NCBI GenBank assembly: GCA_017860725.1
Contig: JAGDMX010000218.1
Location: 1-7,295, forward strand
DNA length: 7,295 bases
Direction of reading: 5' to 3'
Origin: Chloroflexota bacterium
GTDB lineage: Bacteria; Chloroflexota; Anaerolineae; Anaerolineales; UBA4823
Part shown: positions 1 through 6,050 of the stretch, piece by piece
Position numbering within the stretch: the stretch's first letter is position 1
Layout: each line of letters begins with the position of its first letter
Notes under the pieces: generated by a model
What the model saw: only the letters and a program-made list of their open reading frames with translations
Told to the model about the DNA's origin: nothing
Databases searched by the model: none
Translations under genes and position numbers: made by a program

Positions 1-477
1 CAATCGGGGCTGGTGGACGATCGCGGTTCCCAGCGCCAGGCGCTGCCGCCAGCCCACCGGGAGCTCCCCGGCTCGCTGGCGCTCTTGATCTTTCAGACCC
101 ACCAATTCCAGCACTTCATCGATCCGCTGGCGCTGCCTTACGCCATACACCCCGGCATAAAATGCCAGGTTTTCGCGCGCCGTCAGCTCCTGGTACAGAG
201 CAAATTTCTGGGACATGTAACCGACCTTTGCCCGGATTTGCTCCGATTGTTGGACAATATCATAATCCAACACCTGGCCTGTTCCCGCGGAAGGTCGCAG
301 CAAGCCCAGCAGCATGCGGATCGTAGTGGTTTTGCCAGAACCGTTTGGACCCAGGTAGCCCACCACCTCGCCGGGCTGGACGGTGAATGTCACGCGGTCG
401 ACCGCCAGGAATTCGCCAAAGCGCCGTGACAGATCCTTCGTCGTGATTGCGGGGCTATGCGCGGCTTGATCCGTCAT
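1..477 (-). CDS. ABC transporter ATP-binding protein, second ATPase of a YbhF-like pair (partial, C-terminus off the left edge)
   Basis: The first 159 residues of a cytoplasmic ATPase that would power an ABC-2 type exporter. Visible in order are the Walker A motif GPNGSGKTT (residues 43-51), the Q-loop glutamine at 90 in YMSQKFALYQELT, and the signature region at 139-145. The signature reads LPVGWRQ instead of the canonical LSGGxxQ. Similar LPxGxxQ forms are, from memory, typical of the second half of YbhF/RbbA-like double ATPases. The Walker B, D-loop and H-loop regions lie outside the window. The ATG at 477 overlaps the stop codon of the preceding ATPase by four bases (ATGA), so the two are probably translationally coupled and made in equal amounts. 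In E. coli the equivalent two halves are fused in one 578-residue YbhF; here they are separate. The substrate is unknown. The family assignment is firm; the pairing is inferred from the overlap and the signature type. Confidence 0.93.
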   Translation of the reverse strand, partial: MTDQAAHSPAITTKDLSRRFGEFLAVDRVTFTVQPGEVVGYLGPNGSGKTTTIRMLLGLLRPSAGTGQVLDYDIVQQSEQIRAKVGYMSQKFALYQELTARENLAFYAGVYGVRQRQRIDEVLELVGLKDQERQRAGELPVGWRQRLALGTAIVHQPRL

Positions 478-1439
478 TTTATCTCCAGCAGGCTGATGAA
501 AATGTCCTCCAGCTGAGCCGGGATGGTCCGCAGGCGGCTGATCTGGCAGCCTTGTTCGGGCAGGACCTGGTTCAGGTGCTCCATAACCGCCTCTGCCTGT
601 CCCTCCTGCACCCGCAGGTGCAGCCGGTCGCCGAACATTTGCACGTCCTCCACGCCCGGTTCTTTGCTGGTCAGCCGCCGCATCAACGGCAGCGGTCTCC
701 CGACCACCTCCACCACCTGCGCCTGCAGCCGTGTGCGCAGCCGGGCAGGGGTGTCTTCCACCACCAAGCGCCCCTGGCGCAAGAATCCCACCCGTGTGCA
801 GCGTGCTGCCTCATCCATGTAGGGCGTGCTAATTAGCACGGCGGTGCTACGCCCGTTTTGATTGCCCTCCGCCGCCAGCCGGATGATTAGCTGCCAGAAA
901 TCCTGGCGCGTTACCGGGTCGACCCCGGTAGTCGGCTCGTCGAGCAGCAGCAGCCGCGGCCGGTGCACCAGCGCTGCCGCCAGCCCCAGCTTTTGCTTCA
1001 TCCCACCGGATAAGTGGCCAGTGCGCCGGTCGAGAAATTCGGCCAGCCCCACGAACTGCAGGATTTCCATGCAGCGCGGCCGCCAGTCGCGGTCTTGCAG
1101 GCCGCGTGCCTGGGCAAAGAAATGGATATTTTCCAGTACCGTCAGGTCTTCGTACAGTGAAAAGCGCTGCGGCAGGTAGCCGATCTGCTGGCGCGCCAGC
1201 TCGGTTTGCCGCAGCATATCCACCCCGCCGATCAGGATTTGTGTCGGTTGTTCCTTGCCCGCCGTTGGCTGCAGCGCGCCGCACAGCAGGCGGATGGTGG
1301 TAGTTTTGCCGGCTCCATCCGGTCCCATCAATCCATATATCTCGCCGCTGGCGACGCGCAAATCCACGCCGTCCACGGCGTGCAGCCCCCCGAAATGCTT
1401 GCGCAGATTGCTGGCGTCGATCAGGTACTCTGGCATCAT
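474..1439 (-). CDS. ABC transporter ATP-binding protein, first ATPase of a YbhF-like pair
   Basis: A complete 321-residue ABC-2 exporter ATPase. Visible motifs are Walker A GPDGAGKTT (39-47), Q-loop Q91 in YLPQRFSLYEDLT, canonical signature LSGGMKQ (143-149), Walker B LLLLDEP with catalytic E168, and D-loop TGVDP (171-175). Where most relatives have the H-loop histidine (STHYMDEA), this protein has STPYMDEA, so proline 206 replaces it. The C-terminal 90 or so residues resemble the accessory domain seen after the ATPase in drug and lipid exporters of this class (DrrA/CcmA-like). The gene starts with ATGATG; the first ATG (1439) overlaps the stop of the upstream membrane fusion protein gene by ATGA, and its own stop overlaps the next ATPase start in the same way. 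Expression probably suffers because the upstream gene now terminates about 540 nt early, which removes this coupling. The substrate cannot be read from the sequence. Confidence 0.96.
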   Translation of the reverse strand: MMPEYLIDASNLRKHFGGLHAVDGVDLRVASGEIYGLMGPDGAGKTTTIRLLCGALQPTAGKEQPTQILIGGVDMLRQTELARQQIGYLPQRFSLYEDLTVLENIHFFAQARGLQDRDWRPRCMEILQFVGLAEFLDRRTGHLSGGMKQKLGLAAALVHRPRLLLLDEPTTGVDPVTRQDFWQLIIRLAAEGNQNGRSTAVLISTPYMDEAARCTRVGFLRQGRLVVEDTPARLRTRLQAQVVEVVGRPLPLMRRLTSKEPGVEDVQMFGDRLHLRVQEGQAEAVMEHLNQVLPEQGCQISRLRTIPAQLEDIFISLLEIK

Positions 1440-2822
1440 GGATTCTTGCTGCCGAAAATTACGTCAGCCGGCATGCCCGGCTTGAGCTTGCCCTCCCGGT
1501 TGTCCAATGCCAGCTCGACCGCAAAGACCGTCGTCTTGCGACCTTCGGCTGTTTGCACGTTGCGCGGGGTGAACTCAGCCTGGTCGGCGATGTGGTTGAC
1601 TGTCGCCTGGAAAGTCTCTCCAGGGAATGAATCGACGGTGACCTGTGCTTCCTGGCCGAGAGAGATTTGCCCATACAGATCTTCCGGGACGTACACCGTG
1701 ATCACCAGGCTGTTCAAGTCTCCGATCGTCATCAATGCCGCGCCGGGCTGCACGACTTCACCAGGCTCCACGCTGCGGGTGAGCACAACGCCATCCCGCG
1801 CTGCGTACACCACTGTTTTTTCTAACTGCACATCCGCCAGGTCGACCTCGGCCTGGGCCTGCTGGATAGCCGCAAACGCCTGCTCTAGGCGAGCTTGTGC
1901 CTGTTCTATACCTGCCTGGGCTTGCTCTACGTTAGAGGCGGCTTGCTTGGGCGCGGCAATGGCGGCATCGATGCGCGCTTTAAGGATGGCTTCCTGGTTG
2001 GGGTCTGGTGGCTTCCTGGTTGGGGTCTGGTCCGTTTTCCAGCTTGGCCAGATCCTGGTTGGCCTTGTCGAGCGCAGCCCGGGCGCCGGCCAGTTCCGCT
2101 TCGTATTCCATGCGGCGGATGGCGGCGTCGTACTCGCTCTGTGCCTCATCCAGAGCTTCTTTGCGATCCTCACGTTCAGTGTCGCTGCTGGGGTAGTATT
2201 TATACGGCTCGAAATTTGACCGCGCCTCGTCCAGCCGCTTCTGCATTTCTTTGATCGCCTCTGAAGCGCTCATTCCCCTCTGAGACAAAGGTACTGTGAA
2301 ATTGTCAAGCTGATATTGAGCTTCGCGCACGGCCCGGTTGGCGGCGGCCACCGCTTGCTCGGTCTGCGCCCGGGCGACCTCTGAATTTTCGTATAAGTCA
2401 TCCAGGGCCTGCTCGGCAGCTAATTGCTCAACGCGTGAGCTGGCCGCCACCGCCTCGGCGTTGGCTTGCGCCGAGCTGAGTGCCGCTTTGGCCAGACTCA
2501 GTCCGGTATCGGCGGTGATCTGGTTGGCCTTGGCCGCTTCCAATGCCTCTACCGCTCTCTGGTGTTGGGATTTTAATAGCTGATCGTCCAGGCCAAGCAG
2601 GGGGTCTCCAGCATTTACCTGTTCGCCTTGCTCTGCCAATACCTCGGTTACCCGCCCGAAGATTTCCGGCGAAACGATCACCTCTACCGCCTCGACTGTC
2701 CCGGAGGCCTCGATGGCGCCATCCGCCGAGGCTTGATCTTGCCGGGTGAAATACCAGACTGCCGTGGCTCCGATAGCCAGCACCACCAGGATTGGGATGA
2801 TGATTCGTCTGCGGTCGTGCAT
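1436..2822 (-). pseudogene. HlyD/YbhG-family membrane fusion protein, frameshifted by a 22-bp tandem duplication
   Basis: The periplasmic-adaptor-type subunit of the exporter. The first frame (2822-1980) gives 271 normal residues and then nine foreign ones (TRPQPGSHP) before TAA. The rest continues in another frame down to TGA at 1436. The break coincides with an exact 22-bp tandem repeat; deleting one copy gives one frame of 455 codons (454 residues). In the repaired protein there is an N-terminal membrane anchor (about 6-25), a first lipoyl half (about 38-75), a long Ala/Gln/Glu-rich coiled-coil hairpin (about 80-325), the second lipoyl half (about 330-365, with RDGVVLTRSVEPGEVV), and a beta-barrel region with TPRNVQT (411-417) and LKPGMPADV, both typical of YbhG-like proteins. 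The start at 2822 has a strong Shine-Dalgarno GAGGAGGT. The restored stop would overlap the ATPase start by ATGA, evidence that the unduplicated form is ancestral. A sequencing or assembly error is possible. Confidence 0.9.
1988..2031. repeat. Perfect 22-bp tandem duplication inside the membrane fusion protein gene
   Basis: Two identical, directly adjacent 22-base units occupy 1988-2009 and 2010-2031, each beginning ggcttcctgg on the plus strand. Twenty-two is not a multiple of three, so the extra copy shifts the reading frame of the gene on the minus strand. Read with one copy, the protein continues ENGPDPNQEA-ILKARID, in keeping with the GPDP-containing coiled coil of YbhG-like adaptors. 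Two exact units could be lost or gained by replication slippage, so the change may be reversible. Confidence 0.97.
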
Positions 2823-2879
2823 GTTTACCTCCTCACTCTTTCAGAGTGTTACTCATTGTTCTATGGCGCTGCCCAGCTC

Positions 2880-4010
2880 CTAATCCAGCCGCTTGCGGAA
2901 GCGCAGCGCCGCCGCCGTCATCAGCCCAAAGCCAAAAATGGCCAATGCGATCACCTCCGTCTGGATGACCTGGATACCTACGCCTTTCAGCATCAGTGAA
3001 CGGATGACTGCCAGATAGTAGCGCAGTGGCATCAAGTAGGAGATCCACTGCAGAAATTTGGGCATCGCTTCCAGTGGGAAGAAGAATCCCGATAGAAAGA
3101 GACTCGGCAATAGAGTGAACCACACAATCAGCATTGCTTCCTGCTGTGTGCGAGCAAAGGTAGATGCCAGTAAGCCAATCCCCAGGCTGGTAAGTAAGAA
3201 TAACCCGGAAACACCCATAATCAGCCACAGGTTGCCCTCGATGGGCACCTTGAACCAGTAGTGGCCGATTGTCATCACCTCGATCACCATCAAAAAGGCC
3301 AGGATAACATACGGCAGGATTTTTCCCACCACCAGCTCTCCGGAGCGGATCGGGGTGACGATTAGCTGCTCGATCGTCCCCCGTTCGCGTTCACGCACCA
3401 CAGCCGTGGCAGTCAGGATCGACGTCAGGGCAAACAGGATCATCCCGATCACACCGGGGATCATAAAATAGGCGCTGATCATGTCGGGGTTGTACCACAC
3501 CTGCGTGCGCACTTCCAGCGGCTGTCGTAGCCCGCTCAGGCTGCGCTGGCGGGCGATGCGCTCCGCATTGATCTGGGTGGCGTGCTGCTGCCCGATCAGC
3601 TGTGCCGCCGAGAGCGCCGTCGAAGCCGAAGTCGGGTCGCTCCCATCCAGGATGATCGTTACCTGCGCCTGCCCGTTGCCGTTGACCTGCGTGCTGTAAT
3701 CGGGTGGGATGATCAGCCCAACCCGTGCCTGGCTTCCGTCGATCAGCCCGCGCAGCTCCTCCTCAGAGTCGACCTCGTAAGCCAGCTCGAAATAATCCGC
3801 CGTCCGGTAGGCAGCCAGTAGTTTGCGGGCTGCCGGGCTGCGGTCTTGATCAAATACTGCCAGCGGCACATTGCGCACGTCATTGGTGGCGGCGTAGCCC
3901 AGCAGGAATAGCTGCATGATTGGCATGATCAGCACCAATATCAGTGTCCTGGGGTCGCGCAAGATTTGGATGAACTCTTTACGGATCAGGGAAATCAGGC
4001 GTAAATTCAT
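2880..4010 (-). CDS. ABC-2 type transporter permease (YbhS/YbhR-like)
   Basis: A complete 376-residue membrane subunit of an ABC-2 exporter. It has the layout of the family: one N-terminal transmembrane helix (about 22-42) preceded by the KEFIQILRDPRTL segment, a large extracytoplasmic domain (about 45-175), and then five helices (about 178-203, 231-250, 261-284, 291-312 and 351-369). Between the second and third helices lies the conserved cytoplasmic motif VRERERGTIEQL (205-216), which contacts the ATPase in this family. I chose the ATG at 4010, preceded by AGGCGG with a five-base spacer; an in-frame GTG two codons earlier (4016) lies within that ribosome-binding site. The gene begins 19 bp after the regulator's stop and ends 57 bp before the membrane fusion protein. 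YbhFSR-type exporters normally use two such permeases; the second would be expected past the left edge. The substrate is unknown. Confidence 0.95.
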   Translation of the reverse strand: MNLRLISLIRKEFIQILRDPRTLILVLIMPIMQLFLLGYAATNDVRNVPLAVFDQDRSPAARKLLAAYRTADYFELAYEVDSEEELRGLIDGSQARVGLIIPPDYSTQVNGNGQAQVTIILDGSDPTSASTALSAAQLIGQQHATQINAERIARQRSLSGLRQPLEVRTQVWYNPDMISAYFMIPGVIGMILFALTSILTATAVVRERERGTIEQLIVTPIRSGELVVGKILPYVILAFLMVIEVMTIGHYWFKVPIEGNLWLIMGVSGLFLLTSLGIGLLASTFARTQQEAMLIVWFTLLPSLFLSGFFFPLEAMPKFLQWISYLMPLRYYLAVIRSLMLKGVGIQVIQTEVIALAIFGFGLMTAAALRFRKRLD

Positions 4011-4029
4011 AAGCACCGCCTATTCAAAA

Positions 4030-4629
4030 TTACTTCACCAGGATGCCGTGCAGGTAAATCGTCACGAAATCGTCCATGGCATCTTCCTGCATCTCGGGCG
4101 GCAGGTTGCGGTTGATGATCAGCTCGGTGAGCGCGTAGGAGAAAAACAATCCAATAAATGCCCGCACGATAATTGGCAGTGGTAGCGGGCGCAGCTCCTG
4201 GCGTCCCTGGGTGAATCGTTCGGCAAATGCCAGTACCTGCGGGAAGAGCATCTGGAAGATTTGGGGGATGTGCTCGCCTTTAAATTCAACCAGCTCGATG
4301 AACAGCAGGTTGAGAAATTCTAACCGCTCGTCGAATTGTGCTACCATGCGTTGGGCGGCGTCCCGCACGAATTCTTCGGTAGTCTCCCCCCGGGCTGCTA
4401 CGATAGCCGGGAGAACTTCGTAAAACGGGTGGCGTACCAGCAGCACCTGGATGAATAGCTCTTCTTTGTTGGGGAAGTGGTTGTAAATATTGCCCAGAGC
4501 AATCCCAGCTTGGCTGGCGATCGCTCGCATGGAGGTGCCATGGTAGCCTTTCTCAATGAAAAGCTGGCTGGCAGCCTGCAGAATTTCTGCTCGGGTACGC
4601 TCGCCGCGGGGCAGGCTTTCTTCGTTCAT
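4030..4629 (-). CDS. TetR/AcrR-family transcriptional regulator, likely autorepressor of the efflux operon
   Basis: A 199-residue DNA-binding protein, of usual length for the family. The N-terminal domain (about 10-58) has the TetR signature: RAEILQAASQLFIEKGYHG followed by the helix-turn-helix TSMRAIASQAGIALGNIYNHF and NKEEL. The remaining residues are helical and would form the ligand-binding and dimerisation domain; they are not similar enough to any named regulator for me to name the inducer. It is the first gene of the exporter operon, and a perfect palindrome sits between its -10 box and its ribosome-binding site, so repression of itself and of the transporter, relieved by a transported compound, is the natural reading. 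This parallels CecR, the TetR-type regulator encoded beside ybhGFSR in E. coli. The start at 4629 has GAGGT five bases upstream. Confidence 0.95.
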   Translation of the reverse strand: MNEESLPRGERTRAEILQAASQLFIEKGYHGTSMRAIASQAGIALGNIYNHFPNKEELFIQVLLVRHPFYEVLPAIVAARGETTEEFVRDAAQRMVAQFDERLEFLNLLFIELVEFKGEHIPQIFQMLFPQVLAFAERFTQGRQELRPLPLPIIVRAFIGLFFSYALTELIINRNLPPEMQEDAMDDFVTIYLHGILVK

Positions 4630-4638
4630 GGGTTACCT

Positions 4639-4676
4639 CGCTATAATATGAACGAACGTTCGTTCATATTATAGCG
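4639..4676. promoter_or_regulatory. 38-bp perfect palindromic operator for the TetR-family regulator
   Basis: Two 19-base arms with no spacer form a perfect inverted repeat centred between 4657 and 4658; the core is gaacgaacgttcgttc flanked by AT-rich ctataatat. The GAAC/GTTC core resembles operators of TetR/AcrR-type repressors. It spans from the -10 hexamer across the predicted transcription start to the edge of the ribosome-binding site (GAGGT at 4639-4635). Binding by the adjacent regulator is inferred from position and symmetry. Confidence 0.9.
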
Positions 4677-4696
4677 CAATCAAATTCCTCTGTCAA
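4668..4696 (-). promoter_or_regulatory. Consensus sigma-70 promoter of the TetR-efflux operon
   Basis: On the minus strand, a perfect TTGACA (4696-4691) is followed after exactly 17 bases by a perfect TATAAT (4673-4668). Transcription should begin near 4661, giving an untranslated leader of about 32 nt before the regulator's ATG. The -10 box lies inside the palindromic operator, so a bound repressor would block polymerase directly. Such a strong promoter fits a gene set held off by its own repressor. Confidence 0.9.
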
Positions 4697-4778
4697 CAGG
4701 CTTAGTTAACGTCAGTTTGGGATCAGGAAAAAAGGGACGATAAACCCAATATCCTTTTATCCCGAATTCACGTTAATT

Positions 4779-4808
4779 AAAAAAATGCGGGCCAGGCCCG
4801 CATTTTTT
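4779..4808 (-). terminator. Rho-independent terminator after the pterin dehydratase gene
   Basis: A GC-rich stem (atgcgggc paired with gcccgcat, three-base loop) is flanked by seven A on one side and six T on the other, so it can act in both directions. On the minus strand it lies about 18 bases beyond the dehydratase stop and is followed by a run of seven T. It would stop that transcript before it reaches the promoter of the efflux operon. The remaining bases from 4697 to 4778 hold no gene that I can see. Confidence 0.92.
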
Positions 4809-4825
4809 AACTCATCGCCAGCGTC

Positions 4826-5167
4826 TCAAGCGTTATATTGCTTATCCGTCTTGGCTGCCATGATGAAGTCGTTGCGGTGCAGCCCCTTGATCTTGTGCGT
4901 CCACCAGGTGACGGTTACCCGTCCCCATTCGGTCAGCAGCGCCGGGTGATGTCCCTCTTCTTCCGCCAGCCCCCCGACCTGGTTGGTGAACTCCAGCGCC
5001 TGGACGAAGTTCTTGAATTTGAACGTGCGTTCCAGGCGCTTAATGCCGTCTTTTTCGTAAACCACCCACTCGCTTACCTGTGGCTGCAACCCGGCAATCT
5101 CCTCATCGGTCAGGGTAGGCTCTCCGCCTCGGCATGGCACACAGCGGAAGTCGGTTAGCGAGCTCAT
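4826..5167 (-). CDS. Pterin-4a-carbinolamine dehydratase (4a-hydroxytetrahydrobiopterin dehydratase)
   Basis: A 113-residue enzyme of the PCD/DCoH (PhhB) family, full length. It dehydrates 4a-hydroxytetrahydropterin to the quinonoid dihydropterin, the recycling step for aromatic amino acid hydroxylases. The family's active-site region is clear: EEEGHHPALLTEWGRV, with H73-H74-P75 and W81, followed by TWWTHKIKGLHRNDF with H91 and D100. The N-terminus carries a CxxC pair (C9, C12) in FRCVPCRGGEPTLT, seen in many bacterial members. No phenylalanine hydroxylase is in the window, so the pterin partner is unknown; members without such a partner have been linked to other pterin metabolism. It starts only five bases after the stop of the small membrane protein upstream, with weak ribosome-binding potential (GAG), so translation probably depends on that neighbour. 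Its transcript ends at the terminator downstream. Confidence 0.95.
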   Translation of the reverse strand: MSSLTDFRCVPCRGGEPTLTDEEIAGLQPQVSEWVVYEKDGIKRLERTFKFKNFVQALEFTNQVGGLAEEEGHHPALLTEWGRVTVTWWTHKIKGLHRNDFIMAAKTDKQYNA

Positions 5168-5172
5168 CTTGT

Positions 5173-5394
5173 TTACTCGTGCAATGTTGCGATGCTGCGT
5201 AGCAAGCCGAGCACCAGCACCGCTAGCTTAACACCTTCGCCCGGGCTGATGTTGACCGGTTTTTGGTCGCGCTCGGCATTTTGCGCCAGCAGGTACGCGC
5301 CGGCCAGGCCAACCAGCGCACCTAGCGTACCGCCGATGACCAGCGCGGTTGTCTTTTGTTTTTGGGTGAACTGCACAATGGATTGCTCGCTCAT
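5173..5394 (-). CDS. Small membrane protein of unknown function (73 residues)
   Basis: I do not recognise a named family with certainty. The protein has a short polar N-terminus (MSEQSIVQFTQKQK), a glycine-rich hydrophobic helix at about 16-38 with small-residue packing (GGTLGALVGLAGAYLL), a charged linker with NISPGEGVK, and a second hydrophobic segment at about 55-67 (LAVLVLGLLRSIA). It resembles, from memory, short YtxH-like or uncharacterised membrane proteins common in Chloroflexota genomes. The start at 5394 has AAAGG at a good distance. It is followed after five bases by the pterin dehydratase gene, so the two are almost certainly cotranscribed. It lies 79 bp after the 149-residue membrane protein, with no terminator between them, so all three may share a transcript. 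Confidence 0.8.
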   Translation of the reverse strand: MSEQSIVQFTQKQKTTALVIGGTLGALVGLAGAYLLAQNAERDQKPVNISPGEGVKLAVLVLGLLRSIATLHE

Positions 5395-5473
5395 GAGGCA
5401 CCTTTGAGTGGGATAAGTTATTCAGCTGGATTAATCCGGAGATTAGTTGCTGATTCGGTCACGAAACTTCAAA

Positions 5474-5923
5474 CTATTGCACAGGCGGTTTCCGTCGTAA
5501 GCTGCGTTTGAGCTGCCCGGCCGATGCCCGCCATGCGTGCACACGCAGAAACGGCTCTGTAATCACATCACCGACCTTCTGAACGCGGAAGTGTACAACG
5601 ATCAGGAAATCCTGGGCTACTTTCGAGTAGAAGGGCAACAGGACCACCAGGCGCACCAGGCCATAGATGACGGCGACGTTGATCGCGATGAAAATCAGCG
5701 TGAAGATCATCGCTGGGATAATCAGCGAAATCAGCGAGACATCCGCCAGCTTGCTGATTTGTTCGGCGCTGGCGCCAACCGCAACCACGATCGCCGTTCC
5801 AACAATGAGGATGACGCCAATCGCGATCGGGACCGTAATCTGCCAGAAAACCTCGTGGCGGTGCTTCTGGTAGGTCACCGGGTTGCGTGTCGATGGTCTG
5901 CGGGGCGGTGGGTACTGCATCAT
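5474..5923 (-). CDS. Two-helix membrane protein of unknown function (149 residues)
   Basis: Not assigned to a known function. It has a basic, proline-rich cytoplasmic N-terminus (PPPRRPSTRNPVTYQKHRHEVFWQI), a transmembrane helix at about 29-50, a short loop (ASAEQISKLAD), and a long second hydrophobic stretch at about 63-97. The C-terminus (98-149) is amphipathic and then strongly basic (LKRSLRRKPPVQ). The YQKHRHEVFWQI start and the FRVQKVGDVITEPFLRVHA segment look like conserved landmarks rather than random sequence, and I recall similar proteins in Anaerolineae; this was not checked. The start is ATGATG at 5923-5918; there is no Shine-Dalgarno, but an extended -10 box lies six bases upstream, which suggests a leaderless message. 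It probably heads the transcript that continues into the 73-residue protein and the dehydratase. Confidence 0.82.
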   Translation of the reverse strand: MMQYPPPRRPSTRNPVTYQKHRHEVFWQITVPIAIGVILIVGTAIVVAVGASAEQISKLADVSLISLIIPAMIFTLIFIAINVAVIYGLVRLVVLLPFYSKVAQDFLIVVHFRVQKVGDVITEPFLRVHAWRASAGQLKRSLRRKPPVQ

Positions 5924-5928
5924 TGTCT

Positions 5929-5937
5929 ATTTTAGCA
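5929..5937 (-). promoter_or_regulatory. Extended -10 promoter for the 149-residue membrane protein
   Basis: On the minus strand TGCTAAAAT gives an extended -10 element (TGn plus TAAAAT, 5934-5929). No convincing -35 is present at the right distance, which is usual for this promoter class. Transcription would start at about 5922-5923, on the first base of the gene's ATG. Confidence 0.55.
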
Positions 5938-5977
5938 TGGATTACCCTGGAAGAATACACTTTTTTGTGCTCGCCTC

Positions 5978-6005
5978 TTGACAGGGGGGAGGAACGTTAT
6001 ATAAT
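5978..6005 (+). promoter_or_regulatory. Consensus sigma-70 promoter of the ROK regulator gene
   Basis: A perfect TTGACA (5978-5983), a 16-base spacer that begins with six G, and a perfect TATAAT (6000-6005). Predicted transcription start is near 6012, giving a leader of about 39 nt. It faces away from the promoter of the 149-residue membrane protein in the same intergenic region. Confidence 0.88.
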
Positions 6006-6012
6006 TAACTTT

Positions 6013-6031
6013 GTAAGTTTATTGTACTTAC
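6013..6031. promoter_or_regulatory. Inverted repeat at the ROK transcription start, candidate operator
   Basis: Arms gtaagt and acttac separated by seven bases (ttattgt) lie immediately downstream of the predicted start of transcription. ROK-family repressors commonly bind AT-rich palindromes over their own promoters, so autoregulation is a fair inference. The arms are only six bases long, so this is less certain than the TetR operator. Confidence 0.55.
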
Positions 6032-6050
6032 TAAGCTTTGCCTCCTCGCC

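Noticed and set aside
13..429. A 138-codon plus-strand open frame at the left edge
   Set aside because: The minus strand encodes Walker A, Q-loop and signature motifs of an ABC ATPase throughout this region.
1436..2173. A separate gene starting at the ATG at 2173 that would encode the C-terminal half of the membrane fusion protein
   Set aside because: Its first 60 or so residues are the wrong frame of the intact N-terminal coding region; the correct frame begins only at the duplication, so this is one broken gene.
1206..2219. A 337-codon open frame on the plus strand opposite the membrane fusion protein and the ATPase start
   Set aside because: Its translation is low-complexity (rich in Ala, Ser, Cys) with no recognisable motif, and the opposite strand encodes clear ABC ATPase and HlyD sequence. 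It is a shadow frame.
2833..2856. A tiny minus-strand reading frame (MSNTLKE) and a six-base-pair hairpin (2834-2848) just before the membrane fusion protein's ribosome-binding site
   Set aside because: The small frame has no ribosome-binding site and the hairpin is short; an attenuator cannot be supported without conservation data.
4642..4647. TATAAT on the plus strand inside the palindrome, suggesting a divergent promoter
   Set aside because: It is the mirror image of the real -10 box; no -35 lies at the proper distance (tcttcg at 4619-4624) and there is no plus-strand gene downstream.
4734..4763. A weak stem-loop (gataaa/tttatc with flanking ggg/ccc) between the terminator and the efflux promoter
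   Set aside because: AT-rich, with a bulge and an 11-base loop and no T-run; likely chance pairing.
5428..5437. A 10-bp palindrome (ggattaatcc) between the two small membrane protein genes
   Set aside because: Short, and no promoter with proper spacing could be recognised around it.
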